Below, one piece after another: positions 17,398-25,885 of a stretch of 64,000 nt of DNA; position 1 is the stretch's first letter, and each line of letters starts with the position of its first letter. Position numbers and translations under genes: made by a program. The notes under the pieces were generated by a model. It worked only from the letters and a program-made list of their open reading frames with translations. It had not been told where the DNA came from and made no database searches. Source of the DNA: Mucilaginibacter sp. PPCGB 2223 (GTDB taxonomy: Bacteria; Bacteroidota; Bacteroidia; Sphingobacteriales; Sphingobacteriaceae); the NCBI RefSeq assembly GCF_001705515.1, contig NZ_MDJS01000001.1:1054001-1118000 (forward strand), given 5' to 3'.

Positions 17398-17919
17398 ATG
17401 GCAACAGCAACAAAATGGGTTTTGGACCCTATGCACTCAGAAGTTCAGTTTAAAGTAAAGCACTTAGTAATATCAACTGTAACAGGTTCTTTCAAAACAT
17501 TTGAAGGTACGGTAACAACTCAAGGCGATACTTTTGAAGGCGCTGAAGTTGAGTTTAGCTTAGATGTGAACAGCATCGATACCAACCAGGAAATGCGCGA
17601 TAATCACCTGAAAGGGCCTGAATTTTTTGACGCAGAAAAATATCCGAAAATCACTTTTAAATCAACTTCGTTAACAGACGATAAATTAACCGGCGACCTG
17701 ACCATTAAAGATGTGACCAAAACGGTTACCCTTGATGTGGAGCACGGCGGTTCGGCTACCGATTTTTATGGCAATTTGAAAGCTGGTTTTGAAGTTAGCG
17801 GTAAAATAAACCGTAAAGATTTTGGTTTAACCTGGAACGGTGTTACCGAGGCCGGCGCCGTTGTTGTAGGCGAAGACGTAAAGCTGATCATCAACGTGCA
17901 GTTTGCTAAACAGGCTTAA
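17398..17919 (+). CDS. YceI-family lipid-binding/polyisoprenoid-binding protein
   Basis: 173 residues from MATATKWVLDPMHSEVQFK; the longer open frame starting at 17335 lies within the promoter region and was rejected. The family hallmarks are KHLVISTVTGSFKTFEGTV, VEFSLDVNSIDTNQEMRDNH and LKAGFEVSGKINRKDFGLTW, which build a lipocalin-like barrel that binds isoprenoid quinones or similar lipids. Unlike E. coli YceI there is no signal peptide, so it is cytoplasmic, as in many Bacteroidota homologues. Monocistronic, with its own promoter and a strong terminator. Confidence 0.93.
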   Translation: MATATKWVLDPMHSEVQFKVKHLVISTVTGSFKTFEGTVTTQGDTFEGAEVEFSLDVNSIDTNQEMRDNHLKGPEFFDAEKYPKITFKSTSLTDDKLTGDLTIKDVTKTVTLDVEHGGSATDFYGNLKAGFEVSGKINRKDFGLTWNGVTEAGAVVVGEDVKLIINVQFAKQA

Positions 17920-17941
17920 TTTATAATATATACTCCTTTAA

Positions 17942-17970
17942 AAAGCCACCTGGTGACGGTGGCTTTTTTA
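17942..17970 (+). terminator. Intrinsic terminator after the YceI gene
   Basis: GCCACC (17945-17950) pairs with GGTGGC (17958-17963), flanked by AAAA and followed by a run of six T (17964-17969). Confidence 0.9.
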
Positions 17971-18023
17971 TTTAGCTATATTTGTAAAACACAATCACCC
18001 CGGTGATTTGTTTATACAGCAAT

Positions 18024-18644
18024 ATGCTCATCAAAATATATCCCGAAAACCCTAATCCAAAAGCTATTGAACAGGTAGTTGAAGTATTGCGTAAAGGCGG
18101 ACTGATCATCTACCCTACTGATACGGTTTATGGTTTGGGTTGCGATATTACCAATCATAAAGCCATCGAGGCCATCTGTAAGATCAGGAAGATCAAACCC
18201 GAAAAGGCCAATTTCTCGTTTATCTGTTCGGATCTTCGGCATATATCCGACTATATCAAACCTATCGACAATACCACCTTCAGAGTATTGAAAAAAGCTT
18301 TACCGGGGCCATTTACTTTCATTTTTAACGCCAACGGCAACGTACCCAAATTATTGAGCAACAATAAAAAAACAGTGGGTATCCGTGTGCCCGATAATAA
18401 CATCGCGCGCGATATCGTGATTGCACTTGGGAACCCTATTCTGTCTACATCTATACACGACGATGATGAAATCATCGAATACTCTACCGACCCCGAACTG
18501 ATCCATGAGAAGTATGAAAACACGGTCGATATCGTGATCGATGGCGGTTACGGAGACAATGTGCCTTCAACAGTGGTAGATTGCACCACCGGCGACTTTG
18601 AGATTATCCGTGAAGGTAAGGGCGACTTGGAAATGTACTTGTGA
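18024..18644 (+). CDS. YciO/Sua5/YrdC-family protein (threonylcarbamoyl-AMP synthase superfamily)
   Basis: 206 residues from the ATG at 18024 ([20 protein letters not shown]); a GTG seven codons earlier is less likely. [18 protein letters not shown] is the nucleotide-binding region shared with YrdC/Sua5, and [34 protein letters not shown] and [12 protein letters not shown] follow. The closest resemblance is to E. coli YciO, whose activity in tRNA t6A synthesis is debated, so this may be a paralogue of the true TsaC rather than TsaC itself. Convergent with the next gene, 7 bases apart. Confidence 0.88.
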   Translation: MLIKIYPENPNPKAIEQVVEVLRKGGLIIYPTDTVYGLGCDITNHKAIEAICKIRKIKPEKANFSFICSDLRHISDYIKPIDNTTFRVLKKALPGPFTFIFNANGNVPKLLSNNKKTVGIRVPDNNIARDIVIALGNPILSTSIHDDDEIIEYSTDPELIHEKYENTVDIVIDGGYGDNVPSTVVDCTTGDFEIIREGKGDLEMYL

Positions 18645-18651
18645 TCTGTAA

Positions 18652-19467
18652 CTATTTCAACAACGGATCTTTCTCCTTCGTAAAAACATTATACACCATC
18701 TTATCTAATAACGCAGGGAAGAACTTGCTCAGCAGCACGGTCAGTTTACCTTGCGTCGTCATGACAATAGTTCGTTTGCGTGCTTCCACCCCATCAGCAA
18801 TCAGCTTTGCAACAGCTTCAGCGCTCATCATTTTGTTTTCATCCATGCTGCTTTCGCTTTGCTGGCTGCCATTGGCGGTCAAAGCTGTGTTGCGGATGTT
18901 TGATGCCGTAAAGCCCGGGCATGCCGTCATGACATGTACGCCGGTTTTTAAATTTTCAACACGCAACGAATCAAGAAAGCCATTCATGGCAAATTTGGAT
19001 GCGGAATAACCGGTGCGGCCAGGTAAGCCTTTATAACCCGCTATCGAGGATACCCCCACAACGCTTCCCTGGTTTTGAGTAATAGCCGGCAATGCGTATT
19101 TGGTACAATAAACCGTACCCCAAAAGTTAACGTCCATCAACCGTTTTAATACCTCGAGGTCGGCGTCCTTAAACAGCGAACGCATAGATATACCGGCATT
19201 GTTAATCAATATATCAATTCGTTTAAAAGTTATCAATCCCTGGCTGATCAGGAATTTGCAATCATTCTCTACAGTAACATCGCACTGCACAGCTACGGCT
19301 TGTATACCATATTGTTTTTCAAGGTTTTGACCCAATTCGCATAAAGCAACATACTGGCGTGCTCCCAAAACCAAATTAGCTCCGCGTTTGGCAAACTCTT
19401 CGGCCATAGCTTTACCGATACCCGATGAAGCGCCGGTTATAACAATAATTTTTCCTCTTAAACTCAT
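18652..19467 (-). CDS. SDR-family NAD(P)-dependent oxidoreductase
   Basis: A 271-residue classical short-chain dehydrogenase: nucleotide motif TGASSGIGKAMA at residues 9-20, NNAGISM, the active-site Ser region SSIAGYKGLPG and YSASKFAMNGF carrying Tyr and Lys. Substrate unknown. It lies 17 bases downstream of recR on the same strand and probably shares its transcript. The C-terminal hydrophobic patch (VLLSKFFPALLDKMVYNV) may be membrane-associated, as in DltE/YqjQ-like members. Confidence 0.88.
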   Translation of the reverse strand: MSLRGKIIVITGASSGIGKAMAEEFAKRGANLVLGARQYVALCELGQNLEKQYGIQAVAVQCDVTVENDCKFLISQGLITFKRIDILINNAGISMRSLFKDADLEVLKRLMDVNFWGTVYCTKYALPAITQNQGSVVGVSSIAGYKGLPGRTGYSASKFAMNGFLDSLRVENLKTGVHVMTACPGFTASNIRNTALTANGSQQSESSMDENKMMSAEAVAKLIADGVEARKRTIVMTTQGKLTVLLSKFFPALLDKMVYNVFTKEKDPLLK

Positions 19468-19484
19468 ATTAATGCAGTAGTGGT

Positions 19485-20102
19485 TTATCGCGTGATAGCG
19501 CTCTCGTAAGGTACGCGTGTGGTGATGGAGCGGCCCAGGGTTATTTCGTCAACATATTCCAGTTCGCCGCCAAAAGCAATGCCACGGGCAATAGTTGATA
19601 TACTGATATCAAAATCTTTTAACCGCTTATGTAAGTAGAATATTGTGGTATCTCCCTCCATGGTAGCGCTCAGGGCAAATATTACTTCCTTAACCTCATC
19701 TGTGCGAAGCCGTTCGATTAAAGAGTCTACTTCCAGGTCGGCCGGCCCTACGCCATCCATCGGTGATATCAGGGCGCCCAACACATGATATAACCCATTG
19801 TACTGGCTGGTATTTTCGATAGCCATTACATCACGCGTATCCTCTACCACACAAACCAGGCTACGGTCGCGCTTTGGTGCCGAGCATATTTCGCAAACAG
19901 GCTGATCGGCTATGTTATGGCAAACACTGCAAAACTGAATTTCGTTGCGCAGTTTATTGATCGCCGTACTAAAACGCTCCACGTCATCCTTATCCTGGTT
20001 CAATAAATGCAGCACTAATCTTAAGGCTGTTTTTTGTCCCACCCCCGGTAATTTAGCAAATTCGGCTACCGCCCCCTCCAGCAACTTCGACGAAAAGTTC
20101 AT
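19485..20102 (-). CDS. recR: Recombination mediator protein RecR
   Basis: 205 residues with the usual order: helix-hairpin-helix KLPGVGQKTALRLVLHLL, the C4 zinc finger FCSVCHNIADQPVCEICSA, then the Toprim domain VCVVEDTRDVMAIENT and the Walker-B-like C-terminus IARGIAFGGELEYVDEITLG. With RecO and RecF it loads RecA at gapped DNA. Length and motifs are standard. Confidence 0.97.
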   Translation of the reverse strand: MNFSSKLLEGAVAEFAKLPGVGQKTALRLVLHLLNQDKDDVERFSTAINKLRNEIQFCSVCHNIADQPVCEICSAPKRDRSLVCVVEDTRDVMAIENTSQYNGLYHVLGALISPMDGVGPADLEVDSLIERLRTDEVKEVIFALSATMEGDTTIFYLHKRLKDFDISISTIARGIAFGGELEYVDEITLGRSITTRVPYESAITR

Positions 20103-20137
20103 GTTGCTAAATTAATATTTTTTCACGTGTTTAGTAA

Positions 20138-20276
20138 GAAAGTCGGAAAGTCCGGAAGACCGGAAGTCCGAAAGAAAAAAATGGCGCTATCATCACTAAA
20201 CACAGATGATTTGTGTCAATGATTAATTTGAACCTGTAAATCTTCCGGACTTTCCGACTTTTTCGGACTTTCCGGC
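20138..20276. repeat. Intergenic word-repeat element (word GGAAAGTCCGGAAG)
   Basis: Between divergent recR and the symporter. The left arm 20138-20175 repeats AAGTCGGAAAGTCCGGAAG-type words; the right arm 20241-20276 repeats their reverse complements (CTTCCGGACTTTCCGACTTT). The centre is unrelated AT-rich sequence. A partial copy of the same word family lies at 40945. Confidence 0.8.
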
Positions 20277-20288
20277 TAAAAAACACCT

Positions 20289-21779
20289 ATGTCCCCACTC
20301 GTACTGCTCTCCTTTATCATCGGCTATTTTTTAGTATTGATCGTTATTTCGTTTTTAACTTCGAGTAAATCGTCGGATAACGATACCTTTTTTGTAGCCA
20401 ACCGTAACTCTAAATGGTACCTGGTAGCTTTCGGGATGATAGGAACAGCATTAAGCGGGGTGACTTTTATATCGGTACCAGGCAAAGTTGGTGCGCCAAC
20501 CGGCGATCAGTTTGCTTATTTTCAGTTTATTTTGGGTAACGCAGCTGGTTTTATCATCATCGCCACAGTGTTGCTTCCGTTATATTACCGGTTAAAGCTG
20601 ACATCTATCTACAGTTATATCGAGAACGCCCTCGGTACATGGAGCTACAAAACAGCGGCGGGGATATTTCTGATCAGCCGCACAATCGGGTCGGCTTTCA
20701 GGCTGTATTTAGTAGTTATTGTCTTACAAAAATTCATCTTCGATAGCTACCATGTGCCCTTTGCGGTAACGGTTTTGATCTGTTTGTTGCTTATCTGGCT
20801 TTACACTTATCGCGGCGGCTTAAAAACCATCATTATTACCGATAGTTTGCAGACGCTGTTCCTGGTATCGTCAGTATTTCTATCAATTTATTTTATCTGC
20901 AAAAGCTTAGACTATAATCTGTTCCAGGCAGCCGATGCGATCAAGAACAGCAGCTACTCGAAAATCTTTTTCTTTACCGATTTCCTGGCCAGCAAGTTCA
21001 ATTTCGGCAAACAGTTTTTGGGCGGCTTATTCATTACTGTAGCGATGACGGGCCTCGACCAGGACCTGATGCAGAAAAATCTGAGTTGCAAAAACATCGG
21101 CGAAGCACAAAAAAACATGTTCAGCTTTACCGGCGTCTTTGTAGTGATCAACATCTTCTTTTTGAGTGTTGGTGCCTTATTGTATATGTACGCACAAAAA
21201 AATGGCATCACGGTGTCCAAAACAGATTATCTCTATCCAACTATCGCTTTACAATATTTAGGTTTAGTACCCGCCATTGTTTTTATGCTGGGGTTAACCG
21301 CTGCCACGTTTGCCACAACCGATTCGGCGCTTACGGCCTTAACTACTTCTTTTTGTGTCGACTTTTTGAATTTCAATAAACGCAACGATGTAAACAGCAA
21401 AAAAAATGTTAAGGCAAGGCATTATGTGCATATCGCCTTTTCGGGACTTATGTTTTTAACCATCGTTATTTTCAACAGCATCAATAACGATGCGGTGGTA
21501 GGTGCCATATTCAAAGTTGCATCATATACCTACGGGCCATTGTTGGGCCTTTACTCCTTTGGGCTGTTTGTAAAAAGCCGCCAGGTTGCGGATAAGCTGG
21601 TACCTTTTATTTGTGTGATATCGCCAACGGTATGCTTTTTCCTAAGCTCATACTCAAAAGAATGGCTTGGCGGCTATGTGTTTGATAACGAATTGATTAT
21701 TGTGAACGGCTTCATCACCTTCGTCGGGCTATGGCTCACCTCATCGCCACGTACTGAGGTAGTAACGGTAAAAGCATAA
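20289..21779 (+). CDS. Sodium:solute symporter (SSS family)
   Basis: A 496-residue inner-membrane protein with about 13 hydrophobic segments. Family marks: GMIGTALSGVTFISVPGKV (the sodium-site TM1 region), SRTIGSAFRLYLV, YTYRGGLKTIIITDSLQTLF and MTGLDQDLMQKNLSC. It is a secondary transporter driven by sodium; the substrate is not evident. The start is nine bases after the word-repeat arm. No functional partner adjoins it. Confidence 0.9.
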   Translation: MSPLVLLSFIIGYFLVLIVISFLTSSKSSDNDTFFVANRNSKWYLVAFGMIGTALSGVTFISVPGKVGAPTGDQFAYFQFILGNAAGFIIIATVLLPLYYRLKLTSIYSYIENALGTWSYKTAAGIFLISRTIGSAFRLYLVVIVLQKFIFDSYHVPFAVTVLICLLLIWLYTYRGGLKTIIITDSLQTLFLVSSVFLSIYFICKSLDYNLFQAADAIKNSSYSKIFFFTDFLASKFNFGKQFLGGLFITVAMTGLDQDLMQKNLSCKNIGEAQKNMFSFTGVFVVINIFFLSVGALLYMYAQKNGITVSKTDYLYPTIALQYLGLVPAIVFMLGLTAATFATTDSALTALTTSFCVDFLNFNKRNDVNSKKNVKARHYVHIAFSGLMFLTIVIFNSINNDAVVGAIFKVASYTYGPLLGLYSFGLFVKSRQVADKLVPFICVISPTVCFFLSSYSKEWLGGYVFDNELIIVNGFITFVGLWLTSSPRTEVVTVKA

Positions 21780-21850
21780 AAGCTTAACAAAATTTTAATG
21801 CAAAACCCGTACAAATACTTACCTTAGCCCCTTATTTCGAAAATTAAAAT

Positions 21851-21869
21851 GCTCCGCAAAGGGCGGAGC
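21851..21869 (+). other. Strong 5'UTR hairpin ahead of the LOG gene
   Basis: GCTCCGC (21851-21857) and GCGGAGC (21863-21869) form a perfect 7-bp stem with a five-base loop, 13 bases before the ATG at 21883. It has no U-tract. It could modulate translation initiation. Confidence 0.5.
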
Positions 21870-21882
21870 CTGGAGAACATTT

Positions 21883-22590
21883 ATGACAAGTGAAGAAAAA
21901 ATCAGACAGGCGTTTGAGAACAAGAACTGGCAGGAAATTAAGGTAACCGATAGCTGGCAGATCTTTAAAATTATGGCCGAATTTGTCGACGGCTTTGAAA
22001 AAATGGCTAAAATCGGGCCTTGTGTATCCATATTTGGTTCGGCAAGAACTAAGAACGACAACCCTTACTACAAATTATCAGAAACATGTGCCCGCTTATT
22101 AACCGAGCGTGGTTATGGTGTAATATCGGGCGGCGGCCCGGGTATTATGGAGGCTGCCAACAAAGGCGCTTACGAAGCCGGTGGTAAATCGGTAGGCTTA
22201 AATATTGAATTACCCTTCGAACAATTTCACAACAAATACATCGACAGGGACAAGATCATGCAATTTGATTACTTTTTTGTGCGAAAAGTAATGTTCATGA
22301 AGTATTCGCAGGGCTTTATCATTTTACCGGGCGGGTTTGGCACCATGGATGAATCTTTCGAAGCGATCACCTTAATACAAACCGGAAAAATTGCCCGGTT
22401 CCCTATCGTTTTTGTTGGCACCGACTATTGGGGCGGTTTATTTAAATGGGTAGAAGAGAAAATGTTGGCGCAGGAACATAATATCAGCCCTGACGACCTG
22501 AACCTTTACCGTTTGGTTGATACCGCCGAAGAAGCTGTTGAGCATATTTTCCGTTTCTACGACAAGTATGTGTTGAAACCTAATTTTTAA
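21883..22590 (+). CDS. LOG-family protein (TIGR00730-type Rossmann fold, possible nucleotide phosphoribohydrolase)
   Basis: 235 residues with the family signature ISGGGPGIMEAANKGAYEAG and LPGGFGTMDESFEAI (PGGxGTxxE), the substrate-binding and catalytic motifs of LOG proteins, which hydrolyse cytokinin- or purine-type nucleoside 5'-monophosphates. This is the longer bacterial form, with an N-terminal 40-residue helical extension. Such proteins were long mislabelled lysine decarboxylase. Cytoplasmic, monocistronic, followed by a bidirectional terminator. Confidence 0.88.
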   Translation: MTSEEKIRQAFENKNWQEIKVTDSWQIFKIMAEFVDGFEKMAKIGPCVSIFGSARTKNDNPYYKLSETCARLLTERGYGVISGGGPGIMEAANKGAYEAGGKSVGLNIELPFEQFHNKYIDRDKIMQFDYFFVRKVMFMKYSQGFIILPGGFGTMDESFEAITLIQTGKIARFPIVFVGTDYWGGLFKWVEEKMLAQEHNISPDDLNLYRLVDTAEEAVEHIFRFYDKYVLKPNF

Positions 22591-22607
22591 GGTTTCTGAT
22601 CATAAAA

Positions 22608-22646
22608 GAAAAAAGCTCCCTGCAATAAGCAAGGAGCTTTTTTTAT
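22608..22646. terminator. Bidirectional terminator between convergent genes
   Basis: AAAAAGCTCC (22610-22619) pairs with GGAGCTTTTT (22633-22642); A-run on the left and T-run on the right serve both the LOG gene and the YciI-like gene. Confidence 0.85.
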
Positions 22647-22675
22647 AGAACTTATTTCAGGTTTAAAACCGAAAA

Positions 22676-23146
22676 TTAATCGGCAACACTTTTCTTTTCA
22701 AGTTTTTTATGGGTTGCATAAACCTCCATTAATGCGGCCGAAGCGTACCAGGGTCTTAATTCCATCGTGAGCGATCCTGCCTTTATGGCTGGGTCGGTTG
22801 CTGTTAGAGCCCTTGCCTCCTCTATCGTGCTTACATTAAAAATAAATATCCCTTCAACCGGCTGATCATCCAGAAAAGGGCCGGCAATCAATAGTTTTCC
22901 TTCGTTAGCCAGCCTGATTATATTTTGCAGGTGTGCTTTTTGCAAGGCAGCGGCTTTTATCGGATCTTTTTCACGATTCGGCCCTTCTTTCAAAAAAGCC
23001 ATCACATATTTTTTCATACCATATTCATCCGCGCCTAACTTTTTTGCAAGGGCGGCGTCGTATTGCAGATTAACTTTAGAGGTTTGCGCATAACATTGCA
23101 ACAAAGCAAACAATGCAAAAATGAGTAAACAACTACTTTTCATCAT
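22676..23146 (-). CDS. Secreted YciI-like (dimeric alpha-beta barrel) protein
   Basis: 156 residues. A signal peptide is visible (SSCLLIFALFALLQCYA, cleavage near YAQT), so the protein is exported, which is uncommon for YciI. The mature part contains MAFLKEGPNREKD, GKLLIAGPFLDDQPVEGIF and ATDPAIKAGSLTMELRPWY, the last being the typical YciI/DUF1330-like ending. Function unknown; YciI folds bind small ligands or act as lyases or dehydrochlorinases. Divergent from msrB. Confidence 0.82.
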   Translation of the reverse strand: MMKSSCLLIFALFALLQCYAQTSKVNLQYDAALAKKLGADEYGMKKYVMAFLKEGPNREKDPIKAAALQKAHLQNIIRLANEGKLLIAGPFLDDQPVEGIFIFNVSTIEEARALTATDPAIKAGSLTMELRPWYASAALMEVYATHKKLEKKSVAD

Positions 23147-23246
23147 GGTATTAATATTAGGGTGTTAGTATATTTGTTTAAGAATCTTGTGCAGAAAAAG
23201 CAGTTAACTGTTGTAAGGTTTCTTGTAAAACTTCTACTAAGTTATT

Positions 23247-23744
23247 ATGAAAAAGATAAATATAGCAATATCTGCTTTGTTGCTGCTGGCAGTACAGGCG
23301 TGCAGTCAAAATCACACGATAAAGCCCGGCACTTCCGAAGATGTAAAAACATTCCCCGGTGCCAGGCCGAATAGTTATTGGAAAAGCGTCCTGTCATCAG
23401 ATACTTACGATATTATGGTGAACAAAGGCACAGAGCCACCGTTCAGGAACCCGTACTGGGATAATCATCAAAGAGGCATTTATCTGAGCGCAGCTACCGG
23501 CAAACCACTGTTTAGCTCGGATGCTAAATTTGATTCGGGTACCGGCTGGCCAAGTTTTTTTAAGCCGATTGATGAAAAAGATATCATGATCGTAGAAGAC
23601 GATTCTTACGGCGAAGTGCGGCAGGAGGTTTTGGAACGCAGCACCGGCTTACACCTCGGCCATATTTTTGACGACGGCCCTGCTCCTACGGGTAAACGTT
23701 ATTGTCTCGATTCGTATGCGTTAAAGTTTGTTCCGGCAAAATAA
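23247..23744 (+). CDS. msrB: Peptide-methionine (R)-S-oxide reductase, lipoprotein form
   Basis: 165 residues with a lipoprotein signal (lipobox ending at C19, AVQAC), so it is membrane-anchored in the periplasm. The MsrB domain shows FDSGTGWPSFFKPI, GLHLGHIFDDGPAPTG and RYCLDSYALKF, with C153 as the catalytic cysteine. The two CxxC pairs that bind zinc in most MsrB are absent (YLSAATGKPLF and RQEVLERS occupy those places), making this a zinc-free type. It repairs oxidised methionine in envelope proteins. Confidence 0.93.
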   Translation: MKKINIAISALLLLAVQACSQNHTIKPGTSEDVKTFPGARPNSYWKSVLSSDTYDIMVNKGTEPPFRNPYWDNHQRGIYLSAATGKPLFSSDAKFDSGTGWPSFFKPIDEKDIMIVEDDSYGEVRQEVLERSTGLHLGHIFDDGPAPTGKRYCLDSYALKFVPAK

Positions 23745-23780
23745 GTAATGCGGGCTGCTAACCCGTATTACTTAAATTTT
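23743..23780. terminator. Hairpin terminator between convergent msrB and AraC genes
   Basis: AAGTAATGCGGG (23743-23754) pairs with CCCGTATTACTT (23762-23773) with one G-U pair in the plus-strand transcript, followed by AAATTTTTG. It overlaps both stop codons. Confidence 0.75.
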
Positions 23781-24584
23781 TGTTGGCGCTACACCGTACG
23801 TTTTTTTAAATGCAAACGAAAAATGCGATAAGTCTTCAAAGCCCAGATCGAGATAAATTGCCGACGGGGATTTGCCTTTTTCTTTGATCAGGTAATAAGC
23901 TTCCTGTAACCGCCGTTTTTGCAGCCAGCGGCTTGGAGATGTATGAAATATCTTTTCAAAATCACGTTTAAAGGTAGCCAGGCTGCGGCCGGTTAAATAG
24001 GCAAAGCGTTTGAGCTGAACATTAAAGTGAAAGTTTCTATTCATAAAACTTTCCAGATCGATCTTTCCTGGTTCGCTAAAATCAAACAGCACATTTTTCA
24101 GATCGGGATGGGTTTGTAACAATATCAATATTGCTTCCCTGAGTTTTAAAGCCATTAGCTGAGCATTCTCTTGCATCACTTCGGTGCCATAATAAGGCAT
24201 CATTGAGTTAACAAACCCTGTTAAAAGATTATTTGTTTTGAGTTGGATAACCGCCGGTGTACTGTTAATATTTCTTTCCGTCTTATACCCATATTCGGCA
24301 CTGAAATTCAGCAAGGTTTGCTGATCGAAATAAACCGATAAAGTTTTAAACTCCCCACCATCCGGTGGCTGCTTGATAAACTTCAGCAATTGATTTTTCC
24401 TGATGAACCTGAAATCGCCCTCGTTAAAAATATAATTCTGCACACCATCGCTCAGTGTAAGCGTGCCTGATATCTGGTAACTAAGCACATGTTCTGCTAC
24501 AAATTGCTCCCCTTCGCGGTTTCGTGTCACGTAGCATGAATACAAGATGGGTGATGGCTTACTATTTACTTCCTTACCGGGCAT
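23772..24584 (-). CDS. AraC-family transcriptional regulator
   Basis: 270 residues: an N-terminal cupin-like ligand domain (SYQISGTLTLSDGVQNYIF, EGDFRFIRKNQLLKF) and a C-terminal pair of helix-turn-helix motifs (LKRFAYLTGRSLATFKRDFE and GFEDLSHFSFAFKKTYGVAP). It lies 14 bases downstream of a short-chain dehydrogenase gene on the same strand, and the two probably form one transcript, with this protein controlling it. Ligand unknown. Confidence 0.9.
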   Translation of the reverse strand: MPGKEVNSKPSPILYSCYVTRNREGEQFVAEHVLSYQISGTLTLSDGVQNYIFNEGDFRFIRKNQLLKFIKQPPDGGEFKTLSVYFDQQTLLNFSAEYGYKTERNINSTPAVIQLKTNNLLTGFVNSMMPYYGTEVMQENAQLMALKLREAILILLQTHPDLKNVLFDFSEPGKIDLESFMNRNFHFNVQLKRFAYLTGRSLATFKRDFEKIFHTSPSRWLQKRRLQEAYYLIKEKGKSPSAIYLDLGFEDLSHFSFAFKKTYGVAPTKI

Positions 24585-24598
24585 AGCTTCAAATTTAG

Positions 24599-25495
24599 TT
24601 ATTCCTGTTTATAACCCTTTAAGCCAAGATATGATTGCCCCTCTTTCGTATATAAAAAATTAACTGCGTTATCATGATCTGTTGAAATACTTACCTGCGC
24701 CCATTTTTCCAATTCGGCTAATTTGGCAGTTTCCGAGCCCCTTACAATAGCTATTGCTTCGCTTCCCAATATCAGGTGCAACGGTGGCTCGGGGTAACTT
24801 GCAATATCAACCATTACTTTAGCGGCTTTATCCGGATCGCCCATCGGCACAAAACCACCCCCTTTAAAAAAGTCGGCACGTACATCTACAGTAGATTCAT
24901 ATCCTTCAATCGATTTGGCATACGTCATCGAATCTCCTGCCCAATCGGTACGGAAACCGCCTGGTTCAATACATGTAACTTTTATACCAATTGGCGCTAC
25001 CTCTTTTGATAAACCTTCACTAAACCCTCCCAAACCAAACTTGGCAGCCTGGTAAACCGTAACACCTGCGCTACCGGCACGGCCGCCTACCGAGCTGATC
25101 TGCAATATATGCCCCGATCGTTGCTTGCGCATGTAGGGCAATACAGCACGCGTTATAGCTATAGGCGCATACAAATTAGTTTCGAGTTGGCTCCGAACTT
25201 GTTCATCAGTATAGGCTTCGGCAGCTCCTGTGATGCCGAAGCCCGCATTATTAACCAATACATCTATCCTGCCAAAGTGGGCAATAGTCGCTGCCACCGC
25301 CATATTTATCTGCTGCTGGCTGGTTACATCCAGTTGCAGGGGCAATACCTGGCCTGGATATTCATCTGTAAATTGTTTTAATTGTTCGGTGTTACGTGCT
25401 GTCGCGGCTACCTTATCTCCCTTAGCCAGCACTGCTTTTGTAAGGCTTTTTCCCAAACCGCGGGAACTACCTGTTATGAACCATATCTTTTCCAT
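24599..25495 (-). CDS. SDR-family oxidoreductase
   Basis: 298 residues, classical short-chain dehydrogenase: TGSSRGLGKSLTKAV at residues 8-22, LVNNAGFGITGA, ISSVGGRAGSAG and YQAAKFGLGGFSEGL with the Tyr-x3-Lys pair. Close to the broad group annotated as oxidoreductases acting on unknown carbonyls. It precedes the AraC gene by 14 bases; this pairing of an SDR and an AraC regulator is common in Bacteroidota accessory regions. Confidence 0.88.
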   Translation of the reverse strand: MEKIWFITGSSRGLGKSLTKAVLAKGDKVAATARNTEQLKQFTDEYPGQVLPLQLDVTSQQQINMAVAATIAHFGRIDVLVNNAGFGITGAAEAYTDEQVRSQLETNLYAPIAITRAVLPYMRKQRSGHILQISSVGGRAGSAGVTVYQAAKFGLGGFSEGLSKEVAPIGIKVTCIEPGGFRTDWAGDSMTYAKSIEGYESTVDVRADFFKGGGFVPMGDPDKAAKVMVDIASYPEPPLHLILGSEAIAIVRGSETAKLAELEKWAQVSISTDHDNAVNFLYTKEGQSYLGLKGYKQE

Positions 25496-25643
25496 TTGCT
25501 TAACTATTAAACTTGAACAAAGATGGGTAGTTCAGCACCCGAAAACTTTGTTATAACGCTCAAATTACTTTGTTATAACGCTCTATCTGTCACTTTTTTT
25601 ATATTGTTCAGCATCATTCCAGGGCAATAAGTATTAGTCATCT

Positions 25644-25823
25644 TTGGGAAAAAACAAAGATCATGAAAAATTTAAGTTACTTGTTCAGGGAACTCCGTTA
25701 GGGTATATATCAAAAGATCAAATTGTGCGGAACAGCAAAGGCGAAAAGCTTTATTTTATCGACGATAAAGTCAATGTCAGAAAGCAGCAACAAAAATGTG
25801 CCCCCGTTTTAAATACATTATAA
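25644..25823 (+). pseudogene. Possible remnant or unrecognised small ORF (about 59 codons, TTG start)
   Basis: In the 390-base gap 25496-25885 the only coding-like stretch is this frame. It includes QGTPLGYISKDQIVRNSKG and EKLYFIDDKVNVRK, which look like protein but lack an ATG in frame; the nearby ATG at 25663 is in another frame and stops after 12 codons. It is followed by a good terminator at 25830, showing that something here is transcribed. It may be a frameshifted or 5'-truncated gene end. Not recognised. Confidence 0.35.
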
Positions 25824-25829
25824 TCAAAA

Positions 25830-25858
25830 CTCCCCGGTCAGATTTGGGGAGCTTTTTT
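25830..25858 (+). terminator. Intrinsic terminator
   Basis: CTCCCC (25830-25835) pairs with GGGGAG (25846-25851), flanked by AAAA and followed by CTTTTTTGT. It ends whatever transcript covers 25644-25823. Confidence 0.75.
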
Positions 25859-25885
25859 GTATGGGTGTAGTAATATAAACGCTTT

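Noticed and set aside
20138..20276. CRISPR-like array
   Set aside because: Repeats are short, unevenly spaced, occur in both orientations, and no cas genes are present.
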